From Cenococcum geophilum 1.58 (taxonomy: Eukaryota > Ascomycota > Dothideomycetes > Gloniales > Gloniaceae), in NCBI GenBank assembly GCA_001692895.1, contig KV748196.1, positions 1,550,001-1,614,000 of the forward strand: DNA of 64,000 nt, read 5' to 3'. The notes beneath the pieces were generated by a model, which had not been told where the DNA came from, searched no databases, and saw nothing but the letters and a program-made list of their open reading frames with translations. Below are positions 24,101-31,599 of this stretch, in pieces; within the stretch, counting starts at the first letter, position 1; each line of letters opens with the position of its first letter. The position numbers and the translations under genes are program-made.

Positions 24101-24494
24101 GAGTTAACGACTAAGTAAGAAATTAGACTATGTTAGACTAGGACCTTTTAAAATTATATAGAGGATTTTACTGGTTACGTTTAAGTTAAACCTACTAGCT
24201 AAAATAAAGATCTACCCTATATAGCATATTGTAATGCTAGAGCTAGTATATAGAAATATTAAGCCACTGGTTTATAAAGCAGATATATATAAAGGATAAG
24301 AGGAAGATAAATAGTAAGTATTAAAGATCGTCAGTTATAAGGACATTAACGACGAAATATAGTATAAGGTTAAGTGGATAGGCTACACTAAGACTACCTA
24401 GGAGCCACTAGAGAATTTAAAAAACGCTATAAGAAAGGTACAGGAGTATTAGAAGAGATTAGGTTAGGCAGTATTAATAAAGAAGGATTGCTAA
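21192..24494 (+). pseudogene. pol: G2 pol (protease, RT, RNase H, integrase, chromodomain)
   Basis: Pol lies in the -1 frame relative to gag. Protease: L-I-N-S-G-V near 21198 (family D-S-G-A). RT: I-N-Y-R-Q-L-N near 21865 and Y-L-N-D for Y-L-D-D at 22161-22172. RNase H: K-I-D-I-L-D-Y near 22600. Integrase: Cys-containing zinc region near 23330, D-F-I-I-K-L-L-K at 23428, L-D-R-D-L-R-F near 23620, and L-N-Q-T-L-E-Q-Y near 23735. Chromodomain-like segment Y-K-V-K-W-I-G-Y at about 24360-24390. The TAA at 24492-24494 is at the same distance from the gag start (6,364 bp) in G3 and G4. A cluster of N lies at 22200-22270. Confidence 0.88.
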
Positions 24495-24905
24495 AGAATA
24501 AGTCACCTAAGGGGGACCTAAGAAGAGCAGTTGCCGAACTACTTAGATCTGTTTCCTTCTCTATTAAAGGAGAATCCGTTCTTTTATTACCAAGTTCTTA
24601 TAAACCTTATTTTATAAGTTTCTACTCCTTAAAACAAACCTTCTTATAAATATATTCTAGACGCTAAAGATAAATATAAGCTAGACGCTAAGCTTTAAGG
24701 ATATATGCGGACTCTTCTAAGGCACGCTAAACCGCGAGTAGCGCAGAGGCTAGCTTACTATTAAGTTTGGCAGCGGTAGACTAAATATAAGACCCTATAA
24801 CAAATTACTTAGGGAACTTAAAGACTGTTAAGAGTAATAGAATATATATACTTAGTATTAGATATAGAACAAACGTTATATAATAAACGTATATTAGCGC
24901 GAGTA
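24495..24905 (-). pseudogene. G2 antisense frame (Gypsy-A aORF)
   Basis: On the strand opposite to pol, a frame with only RIP-type stops encodes a hydrophobic stretch (Y-L-I-L-S-I-Y-I-L-L-L-L). It continues with F-V-I-G-S-Y-I, a long helical Ala/Leu/Lys-rich region, and a conserved C-terminus with V-C-F-K-E, L-I-K-x-G-L-x-E-L-G, L-I-E-K-E-T-D-L-S-S-S-A and R-S-P-L-G-D-L. The C-terminal part agrees closely with G3 and G4. It fills the otherwise unexplained space between pol and the 3' LTR. Its tail overlaps the pol end on the other strand. No known family recognised. Confidence 0.55.
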
Positions 24906-25160
24906 TATTTAGAATAGGAGGAGGGTTAGTAACTGGAAGGATTCGCAATTATAACGTAACTTAACCCCTCTTTTACACAATAAGAGTAAGGGATCGCTAT
25001 TATTTTACCTAGAGATAATATTAAGGAAACGGTACAGAGGCGACGCTCAACCTAAGAAAGAGAAGAAAGTGCTTTAGGTATTATAAGTAACGATATTAAC
25101 CAAATTAATTAGATAAACATTATACCTCTAGTAAATAACTTAGAGATATTTTAAATCTTT

Positions 25161-25189
25161 AAGGATAAAGATAAAGAGGAGGGAGATAG
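25161..25189 (+). other. G2 polypurine tract
   Basis: AAAGATAAAGAGGAGGGAGA lies directly before the 3' LTR, where plus-strand DNA synthesis primes in LTR elements. It is conserved in all Gypsy-A copies with a visible 3' end. Confidence 0.8.
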
Positions 25190-25617
25190 TGTTACGGACG
25201 CTTTAAGTACAATATTATAACTACTTAAAGAAGAGACAGAAGAAGCTAGTTAGTTAATATAGGTACAGTCTAAAATAGAACCCGTAGAACTATATAATAA
25301 GAAATAGTAAGTAAGTCATATAACGGTTAAACGTGTTAGCTATGTTAAATATAAGGAACGTTACGTTTAATACGGACCACACGTACCTCACATATAAGAA
25401 AGGATTTCTTAGGAATACGGTTGTGTATTTAAGGACCCTTAGTCCCTACCTAGATAGTTCCTTTCCTTATAGTAATTCTTAGAATACAATTAAAGTTAAT
25501 TTGTTAGGCAACCACTCCACCAGTTATTATTACATTGTTGACTTTTATACTTGCATTTCCTATACACCTAGCCTATTAACGAACCCATCGTAGTTCTTGC
25601 TACAAGGTTCCGTTACA
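25190..25617 (+). repeat. G2 3' LTR (428 bp)
   Basis: Same length as the 5' LTR; the stretches I compared differ only by C-to-T and G-to-A changes. It is followed by TAGAG (25618-25622), the right target-site duplication. It is much more mutated than the 5' LTR. Confidence 0.95.
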
Positions 25618-25622
25618 TAGAG

Positions 25623-27007
25623 GCAGGCTATTTAGACCTTTTAAAGTAGTTTAAGGAGCGATTTAGGGGGGCCTTTTTTAGATTCTCTAATGGCCCAGAT
25701 ACTAGACCTATACGTTATAGTTAGCTAAATAACTACTATATATAGTAGGTATAACCTCTAAAAGTATAGGCCCTATATAGAATTAATAATCCTAGATAAT
25801 ATAATATACTATACTTAACCCTTATAGGCCGCTTACGCTATATATACGCTCCACTAGAGCTTACTATCTACCTATACTCCTAATACTCTTAGGCCCTAGA
25901 CTAGTTAACCCCTAAAGCCTTAAATATAAATTATATGCTAAAGATCTATAGATTAGTTACGTTTTCTTATAAAATAGATTAGCTAGTATTTCTCTAGTAA
26001 GAATTAGACTCTATATTGTCTTACCTATTCTATATAGGTGTTATATACTTTCTCTAGTGTTCTGTAATTTTTTACGACTATTAGCCCGTATATAATTAGG
26101 TTTATATTATTAATAAAGCCTATTCCCTAGGTTGCCCCTTCCTTAAAGGAGTTAAGTAGGTTGCTTATAAAGAAAAGGAAGAGTATAGGCGAGAGGGGTA
26201 ATCTTTATAGTATTCCTGTTGCAACTGTAATAGGGGGGCTTTAGTATCNGCTAAAGANTAGTAATATTTCTTTTTAACCTATAAACCCTTAAATAAATTA
26301 TATAATCTATTTTAGAAAGCCTTTTACCCTAAGAATATATAGGAGACGCTTATAGGGTATATTGTTATAGGCGCTACTAATATCTAGGCTAAGCATTAAT
26401 ACTATAAAGTCCCTTCGTATCGCCTATACAGATTTAATAATAGTAGTAAGTAGCGTAAGTGCTAATAGTGTTAAGCAGTTTTTTCTTGCCCTTATTTAGC
26501 TTTATAGTAGTAGGGCGTATTACTTAGCCATATCTGCTATATAGTCCGCTATTACCCTTTCTAAGATCTTACTTAGGGTATTCTCTAAGGTAATATAGCG
26601 GTAGCTCCCTAGGAATAAGTAGTCTACTTTACCTTCTTTACGTAGGATAAAAGTTATTATAGCTCTTCTAAGTTTTAGGTAGTAGCCTATTATAAAGTAT
26701 ACTCTAGCTATATCCGCAAGCTAAGGTGCTATTAGTAGTCTATAGGTCTTTAGGGCTTTATTTAAAATCCTATCTAGTTCTAGTACTATATTATTTAAAA
26801 GGCGACTAATAGTTCTGGCTATTTCTTCGGTTATTATATCGCTATTAACCCTTAGGTAAGTTACTAGTGCTTTACTCGTAATATTACTAAGGTCTATTAA
26901 AGCTAGTTAAGGGAAAATCTTTCTATAAGGATCTTTACCTTCTTATTATTATTATTTATAGCTAGTAATTTACCTAGTCTTTATAGGGGCGGAAGGTGTA
27001 GATCTTT
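25623..27007 (-). pseudogene. Tad1-like LINE ORF2, reverse transcriptase piece (piece 3 of 4)
   Basis: The minus strand encodes most of a non-LTR RT. It shows L-R-K-E-G-K-V-D-Y near 26630, an S-Y-R-Y-I-T-L-E-N-T-L-S-K-I-L-E block, L-D-I-S-S-A-Y-N-N near 26350, and P-L-S-P-I-L-F-L-F-F near 26190. The catalytic F-I-D-D reads F-I-N-N near 26110, and a thumb region continues to 25623. The RNase H part follows across G2 in the piece at 16770-17657. The upstream part lies beyond the solo LTR in 30804-31136. N bases at about 26250-26270. Tad1-type elements are common in ascomycetes; the clade is judged from motifs only. Confidence 0.8.
27003..27007. repeat. target-site duplication of solo LTR S1 (left)
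   Basis: TCTTT here and at 30799-30803 bracket the solo LTR plus its mariner cargo. Confidence 0.85.
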
Positions 27008-27096
27008 TATAACCGACTACCGGACCTTATATATTACCCTGTTTCACCTACATTAGCACTACCCTCGCATATCTCGGATATGGTTCAAATGACTTA
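27008..27096 (+). repeat. solo LTR S1, left part
   Basis: Starts TATAACCGACTACCGG (TGTAACCG in S2). It is interrupted after 27096 by a mariner element at a TA site and continues at 30694-30798. Joined length is 194 bp, close to the 183 bp of S2 at 43155-43337. S1 and S2 share about 16 bp at the start and about 85 bp at the end. Confidence 0.75.
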
Positions 27097-27211
27097 TAGT
27101 CGCTTCGGAAAGAGACGATCAAATGTCAGAAACCATGATCAAAAATAGAAATTTGCCGAATCCTCACCTGTTTGAACCCTTTTTCTGTACTCGCGCATGC
27201 CACCACCCATC
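27097..27211 (+). repeat. mariner left terminal inverted repeat
   Basis: Complementary to 30577-30691 over 115 bp. It begins TAGTCGCTTCGGAAAG, the first T being a mutated C. Confidence 0.9.
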
Positions 27212-28128
27212 ACCTTATTATTACCTTATATTTAAAGCTATGGGTAAACCTGCCTAGTTAACTAAACAGAAGTCGATTGTATAAGCTCTAATTAACCTCG
27301 GCAACGACAATTTCTATATAGAAGTTAAGACCCGCGTTCCTTGACCTACTCTTTAACGTTAGAGGGTAAATTTAAGGAGATTTGGCTAGATTAATCCACC
27401 AATTAAGGCGAGTAGTAGGCCGCTGCTGCTTATGGATGAGGCTCTAGATATATAACGTTAGGTATTATTAATATTAATTTATTAACGCGTACCTTAGGGC
27501 CTCCTTAAATACCTCTTATATAGCCCAGACGCCTATTTTAAAGAGATGCTCTGGTTTCTATACAATAAATATAATATAATAGTGGCACGGAGTACGCTAT
27601 TGGCTGGATTAAAGCAAAGGAGATGGAGTAGAAAGGTTATAAGGATAATTGCGCAATAACGCAACCTAGGCTTAAGAGACGACTAGATTATTTGGACCTG
27701 TAGCTATAGGCGCAATTAGTTTATTTTTATTAACGAATTAGCTTATAATAAGAAGACAATAGATAGGAAGTATAGGTGGGCACCTATTAATAAGCCTACT
27801 AAAGGAATGTCGGAATTAAAGAGATTTAAAAGATAGAGCTTACTACTAGCGTATACCTAGCAGGGCTATATACCTAGTTGGTTAATATACTAAGGCTCTG
27901 TTAACGGGTTAATATTTATTTAGTAAATAAAGAACGAGGTTTTTACTTATATGCAGCCTTATCTATAGCCTCGTTTAGTTTTAGTAATAGATAATATATT
28001 AATCCATTATAATAAGGTATATAGTAACCATAAAGGATAGGCGCGCTAACGCTGCTGCTTACTTAAATCTAGGAAGTTTAACGCCTCTGCAATGCTGCTA
28101 GTGTTAAACTTAAATATCTTCCTCCTTA

Positions 28129-28133
28129 CTTAC
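28129..28133. repeat. target-site duplication of TRIM T1 (left)
   Basis: CTTAC here and at 28577-28581 flank T1 exactly. Confidence 0.9.
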
Positions 28134-28234
28134 TGTAACGTAGCCCGCCTCCACGTCGCCATACGGCCAAAAAGACTGAGAGTGCTTGCGAACTTGTCGC
28201 AAGCGCGGCGGGACCTAATATATATACTCTTACA
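28134..28234 (-). repeat. T1 terminal repeat (3' LTR on the minus strand)
   Basis: 101 bp. It contains the inverted repeat GCTTGCGAACTTGTCGCAAGC, which in T2 is a perfect 10-bp palindrome around AA. Confidence 0.88.
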
Positions 28235-28475
28235 ATTGCCCTCTCCTCTGCGCGCTCGTCCTTGAGCGCTCGCAGGGATTCCTCTATACGCCCGTTCGCG
28301 CCACAGGGATTAAACGCCAAAAGTATTACTATATTAGTTAGTCCCCAATAACATAAGCGATTGGAATCTTCACTAATACCTCATTACACGGATGTGCGTT
28401 AGACTATACTAGAGCGAAGTAACCGATAGGGATCGAATCTATGATACCTGGCCCCAGTAAGTTCGCAAGCACAAT

Positions 28476-28576
28476 TGTAACGTGGCCCGCCTCCACGTCG
28501 CCATACGGCCAAAAAGACTGAGAGTGCTTGCGAACTTGTTGTAAGCGCGGCGGGACCTAATATATATACTCTTACA
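28476..28576 (-). repeat. T1 terminal repeat (5' LTR on the minus strand)
   Basis: 101 bp and nearly identical to 28134-28234. It is followed by the CTTAC duplication. Confidence 0.88.
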
Positions 28577-28782
28577 CTTACCCAATTTTAATCCAATTAA
28601 GGCCTCTTTTTATGACTTAAAGTAGTGGCTGCGTACTTATTAATTTAAAGCTAAACTATAGAATAACTTTAGTGACTTTTTAAACTATGCGGTAGAGCAA
28701 TAAGGATTTAATAAAAGGGCAAAAGGCTATTTCTTACGGGCAGGAATTAAGTAGTAGATAAAGGGAAGGATAAGGTCTATTG

Positions 28783-30498
28783 TTATATAGAGCGCCTATT
28801 AACTAAGACGTTAAGTAAGGCCTCTGCTGCAGCACTATAACGTCGCTAATCTATTCTAAAGTCCTCTAAGTTATCTACTATGTAATTAATGAGCCCGTAT
28901 GTTAAGCTAATCCTATATAGCTTTGCATGGCCTATATTATTATTAAGCAGCATATGCTTAAGTATCTTAAAGGTGTAGTACTTGTCGACCAAAATTGACT
29001 CCGCTTTAGTAAAGGCGTGGGCGAAAGCTAGATAACGGCTTTATAGCCATTTAATAAAGGCGCTAAGCTTACTATCTAATTATTTAATATTACTGTGGGC
29101 GGGGCTGCTAGGTAGCAGGCTAGTAGAAGGCGTATTTAAGAGTGGATAGTAAGGACCGGTAGGCGTTTTAGAGAATGGAGTAGAATTGGATGGAGCGCTC
29201 CGTAAAGAAGGCACTAAAGGTCTTATATTTAGTATAGGATCCACTATAAAACGACTGTTGGCGATAGTTGGTAATACTAAAGGCAGTACTACCTGTATAG
29301 TACTCTGCAACTATTATAGCGTCTACTAGTTCTGTAGCTGGTTCTGCTGCTGTATTTGGCTCTGCTGCTGCATCTAGTTCATTAAAAGCGTTAATTGCGT
29401 TTGTGATGGATCTTGTTGAATAGAATTAGCTGGTAATTATATAACTGTGGTATAAGCCTCTCGTTGCTGCCGTTGTTGGGGGGGGAAGCTTGATTTGTCT
29501 GTACTATAAGAGTTACCTTAACGGTGCTTATAGCTGCCCGAAGACGCCTTTACATCTTTTTTATCCTCCTTATTCTATAGGTGCTGACTATACTTAATCT
29601 TTAACAGTAAGGACAGATCTAGTATATTAACCGTGGCTTTTTTTTATTCTATTGCTTCTAACCAGCGCGTTAAGTGGTAAGATTATATTAGGTAGTGCTT
29701 TAAGTCAAATTTAAGACAGTATATAGTACTGTGCTTTTTGTTCTTACAGTGCTGTTAAAGGCAGTAATGGCGTTTAACCAGCGCATATAGATGCTTGCTT
29801 TCAGCTTCTGCACATTCACGCCGTTCAGCAGCCTCTTTCTGCATTTTAGTAGTAGTTAACGCCTTCTTTTTACTAGCAGCTTCCTTTACTATACCTTCGT
29901 GATCCTCGCTAGAGGACTCTGCCTCTTTATTAGCCGCTGCTTTAATTAGAATACCTCTTACTTAAAGCGCCGCATTAATAGCCGCAGTAAAATTAGCGTC
30001 TCTAGCATTAGCAGACGCGTTAACAGGTGTAGTAGCGGCCTTGTATTTAACTGTAAGATTAACCCTCTATGCCCTCCTTACGTACTTTAACTGTGCCTCT
30101 ATTATTCCCTCTACTTCGCGCCATTTATCTATATCGTTAACCTCTTTAGGTATTATAGGATCCTTTAGATTCGATGACGCAATAACGGCAGTTAATTAAT
30201 TAAGCTGGAAAGAACGAAGACCGTAATATTCGTTGGCTTAATGCGTATTTTAGGCGATAAACTCTTGGTATTTAAAGGCTCCGAACAGGATAGCTAGAAC
30301 GTTAGTAAATATCTTTATGGTATCGGCGTATACAATTATATTTAAAATAAAGGTTTAATAATCTTTGGGCTGTTCTACAATAGTAGAAGGCGTTAGTATA
30401 GGTGGTGCAGGTTTAACAGTAAGGTCTACCTCTTTAGGCGCTTTAGAAGTGTTCTTTGCAGTATTTTTGGGTGCTTTGGCTCTCCTCCTGTGTGTTAT
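28783..30498 (-). pseudogene. second gene of the mariner, about 572 codons, unknown function
   Basis: A single minus-strand frame runs from about 30498 to TAA 28785-28783, broken only by RIP-type stops. The likely start codon reads ATA, probably a mutated ATG. In order: a basic Pro/Thr-rich N-terminus; a helical region; an acidic S-S-S-E-D patch; a Lys/Ala/Glu-rich helix. A Cys/His cluster (R-H-Y-C, H-C-K-N-K-K-H, I-Y-C) at about 29785-29700 precedes H-L-T-R-W-L-E-A-I-E, a Gln-rich low-complexity stretch (about 29380-29310), a Pro/Ser-rich linker and a C-terminal helical domain. The 76-residue frame at 29080-29310 is an uninterrupted part of it. The Cys/His cluster suggests zinc or nucleic-acid binding; this is inference. 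It overlaps the transposase tail by about 20 bp, tail to tail. Confidence 0.65.
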
Positions 30499-30576
30499 GG
30501 CGCTAACTAAAATAGGAAACGATATAGGCTTCAAATAGCTTCAAAAAATAGGCGACGGCGATATATTAGCATGGAG

Positions 30577-30691
30577 GATGGGTGGTGGCATGCGCGAGTA
30601 TAGAAAAAGGGTTTAAACAGGTGAGGATTTGGCAAATTTCTATTTTTGATCATGGTTTCTGACATTTGATCGTCTCTTTCCGAAGCGACTG
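30577..30691 (-). repeat. mariner right terminal inverted repeat
   Basis: Ends CCGAAGCGACTG, followed by TA at 30692-30693. Complementary to 27097-27211. Confidence 0.9.
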
Positions 30692-30693
30692 TA

Positions 30694-30798
30694 TGGGCTC
30701 CGGAGTTAGGGGTCTACTTTCATGTATATATACCACTTGATTTCCATAGATTTATAATCAAGTCGCTCGTTCAATTCCCACACACTGCAAAGCTTACA
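30694..30798 (+). repeat. solo LTR S1, right part
   Basis: Contains the block GTCTACTTTCATG to GCAAAGCTTACA shared with S2, including a TATATATACC TATA-like stretch. The TSD TCTTT follows at 30799-30803. Confidence 0.75.
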
Positions 30799-30803
30799 TC
30801 TTT

Positions 30804-31141
30804 TACTAAACGTCCCGCCTTTCTCTTTACCTATTTTACTATTCTCTAAAGACCTTTATTATAGAGAAGGCTTAGGTTAGTAGTATGCTTATTTATAAAC
30901 CGTTTCTAGCTATTCCTTCTTTTTTTAGGGTATTCTTTAGCTGGTTTCTTATGTATTTATATTATCTCTTATCTTTAGGATTATAGCTATTTATATATTT
31001 TCTTTTTGCTTATTATTAGCTGGTAATAAGAATTATATATTATACGGACTATACGTATTACGTATAGGGGCCCGGTTTTAAGACCGGGCAGTACTTTTTC
31101 AGCCCGTTTTTAACCGCTGCCTAAATTCTTTCTAGTCTTTG
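30804..31141 (-). pseudogene. Tad1-like LINE ORF2, endonuclease-RT linker (piece 2 of 4)
   Basis: The minus strand continues the LINE between its endonuclease (55631-56200) and RT (25623-27007). It shows K-K-Y-C-P-V-L-K-P-G-P, then A-K-R-K-Y-I-N-S-Y-N-P, N-Q-L-K-N-T-L-K-K-E and a basic stretch entering the RT, as in other Tad1-type ORF2 proteins. It is cut on the right by Gypsy-B and on the left by solo LTR S1. A small GCCCGGT/ACCGGGC hairpin at about 31078-31098 is within the coding region. Confidence 0.65.
31137..31141. repeat. target-site duplication of Gypsy-B (left)
   Basis: CTTTG here matches CTTTA at 55626-55630 except for one G-to-A change in a TpG context, the expected RIP product. 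Confidence 0.65.
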
Positions 31142-31334
31142 TGTTACGGGACGGGAGTAGTAGCTACAAAGCGTATATATTCGAGGAGTCTACAAGACGT
31201 TACGCGATCGATCGTAAGGGTTGAGGGCGTAAGGAGGTAATATACCTATGCGTAGCTAACATAAGCTATACGCAAGGTATACGCGAAAGCACGGGGCTCT
31301 CCTATAGAGGCCCCTGCGGTAGGGTTCTATAATA
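31142..31334 (-). repeat. Gypsy-B 3' LTR (193 bp)
   Basis: Same length as 55433-55625 and clearly homologous. It includes CACGGGGCTCTCCTATAGAG and the final GGTTCTATAATA (GGTTCCGTAACA in the partner). A polypurine tract (minus strand AAGAGGGGGGGTAG) lies directly inside, at about 31335-31348. Confidence 0.8.
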
Positions 31335-31599
31335 CTACCCCCCCTCTTATAGAGGCGGAGCTCCGGTAACGTTATGGTTACTATATATATATAGAGGGGA
31401 TACTTAAGGTATAAAGAAGAAGAAAAAAAAGGGGGTATTACTAAAGGCTTAAAACAACGTTATATAATAGGGCTTGGCATTTAAGAATCTAACTAATTAA
31501 ATAACTTTAACTACTGGTTAAAGTTCCTAAATATCTTAACGATATTCTAGTTACGTAATCGTACTTTACCGCAATCTAACGGCAATTTAACGGTAACTT

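Larger units (their letters stand above)
17658..25617 (+). mobile_element. Gypsy-A copy G2, full length (7,960 bp)
   Basis: Two 428-bp LTRs begin TGTTACGG and end GTTACA, with a 5-bp TSD TAGAG, a leader, gag (18130-21201), pol in the -1 frame to 24494, an antisense frame, and a polypurine tract before the 3' LTR. It belongs to Ty3/gypsy by domain order (RT, RNase H, integrase) and has a chromodomain-like C-terminus. It is the least mutated Gypsy-A copy here and the best reference for the family. RIP stops are nevertheless frequent. Confidence 0.95.
28134..28576 (-). mobile_element. TRIM T1 (443-bp miniature LTR element)
   Basis: Two 101-bp direct terminal repeats (28134-28234, 28476-28576) start TGTAACG and end CTTACA, flanked by the 5-bp TSD CTTAC. 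The 241-bp internal part has no credible gene. On the minus strand a purine-rich AGAGGAGAGGG block precedes the 3' repeat, as a polypurine tract should. It is GC-rich with intact CpG, unlike its surroundings. It is homologous to T2 at 56645-57065 over its whole length. A terminal-repeat retrotransposon in miniature depends on another element for its enzymes. The 64-residue minus frame at 28126-28320 is fortuitous. Confidence 0.88.
27240..28803 (+). pseudogene. mariner transposase, split by a TRIM and frameshifted
   Basis: An ATG at 27240 (M-G-K-P-A) opens an N-terminal DNA-binding region. The DDE core follows: F-I-N-E-L-A near 27730 (first Asp changed to Asn), W-A-P-I-N-K-P near 27780, W-L-I-Y-Q-G-S near 27890. 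The second Asp is intact in V-L-V-I-D-N-I-L-I-H near 27985. K-L-K-Y-L-P-P-Y at about 28105-28130 leads to the TRIM insertion. Coding resumes at 28582 with N-F-N-P-I-K-A-S-F (third Asp changed to Asn), then Y-D-L-K, and stops near 28803. At least one frameshift lies between the second Asp and the TRIM. The type is the fungal DDE_3-like Tc1/mariner transposase. It is inactive. Confidence 0.85.
27097..30691 (+). mobile_element. Tc1/mariner element with two convergent genes
   Basis: 115-bp terminal inverted repeats (27097-27211 and 30577-30691) differ at about four positions, all RIP-type transitions. They end in CAGT (left copy TAGT) and are flanked by TA on both sides. Inside are a DDE transposase on the plus strand and a second gene on the minus strand, meeting tail to tail near 28790. 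A TRIM is inserted in the transposase. Without it the element is about 3.15 kb. RIP is lighter than in the gypsy copies. Confidence 0.88.

Noticed and set aside
28126-28320. 64-residue minus frame shared in part with 56908-57162
   Set aside because: The similarity is only the DNA identity of the two TRIMs; the frame runs across the LTR boundary and differs in length and ends.
31078-31098. GCCCGGT/ACCGGGC hairpin as a terminator
   Set aside because: It lies inside the LINE coding linker; likely incidental.
31137-31339. solo LTR at 31142-31334 standing alone
   Set aside because: Its own flanks (CTTTG and CTACC) do not match, whereas pairing with 55433-55625 gives CTTTG/CTTTA and a coherent gypsy element.
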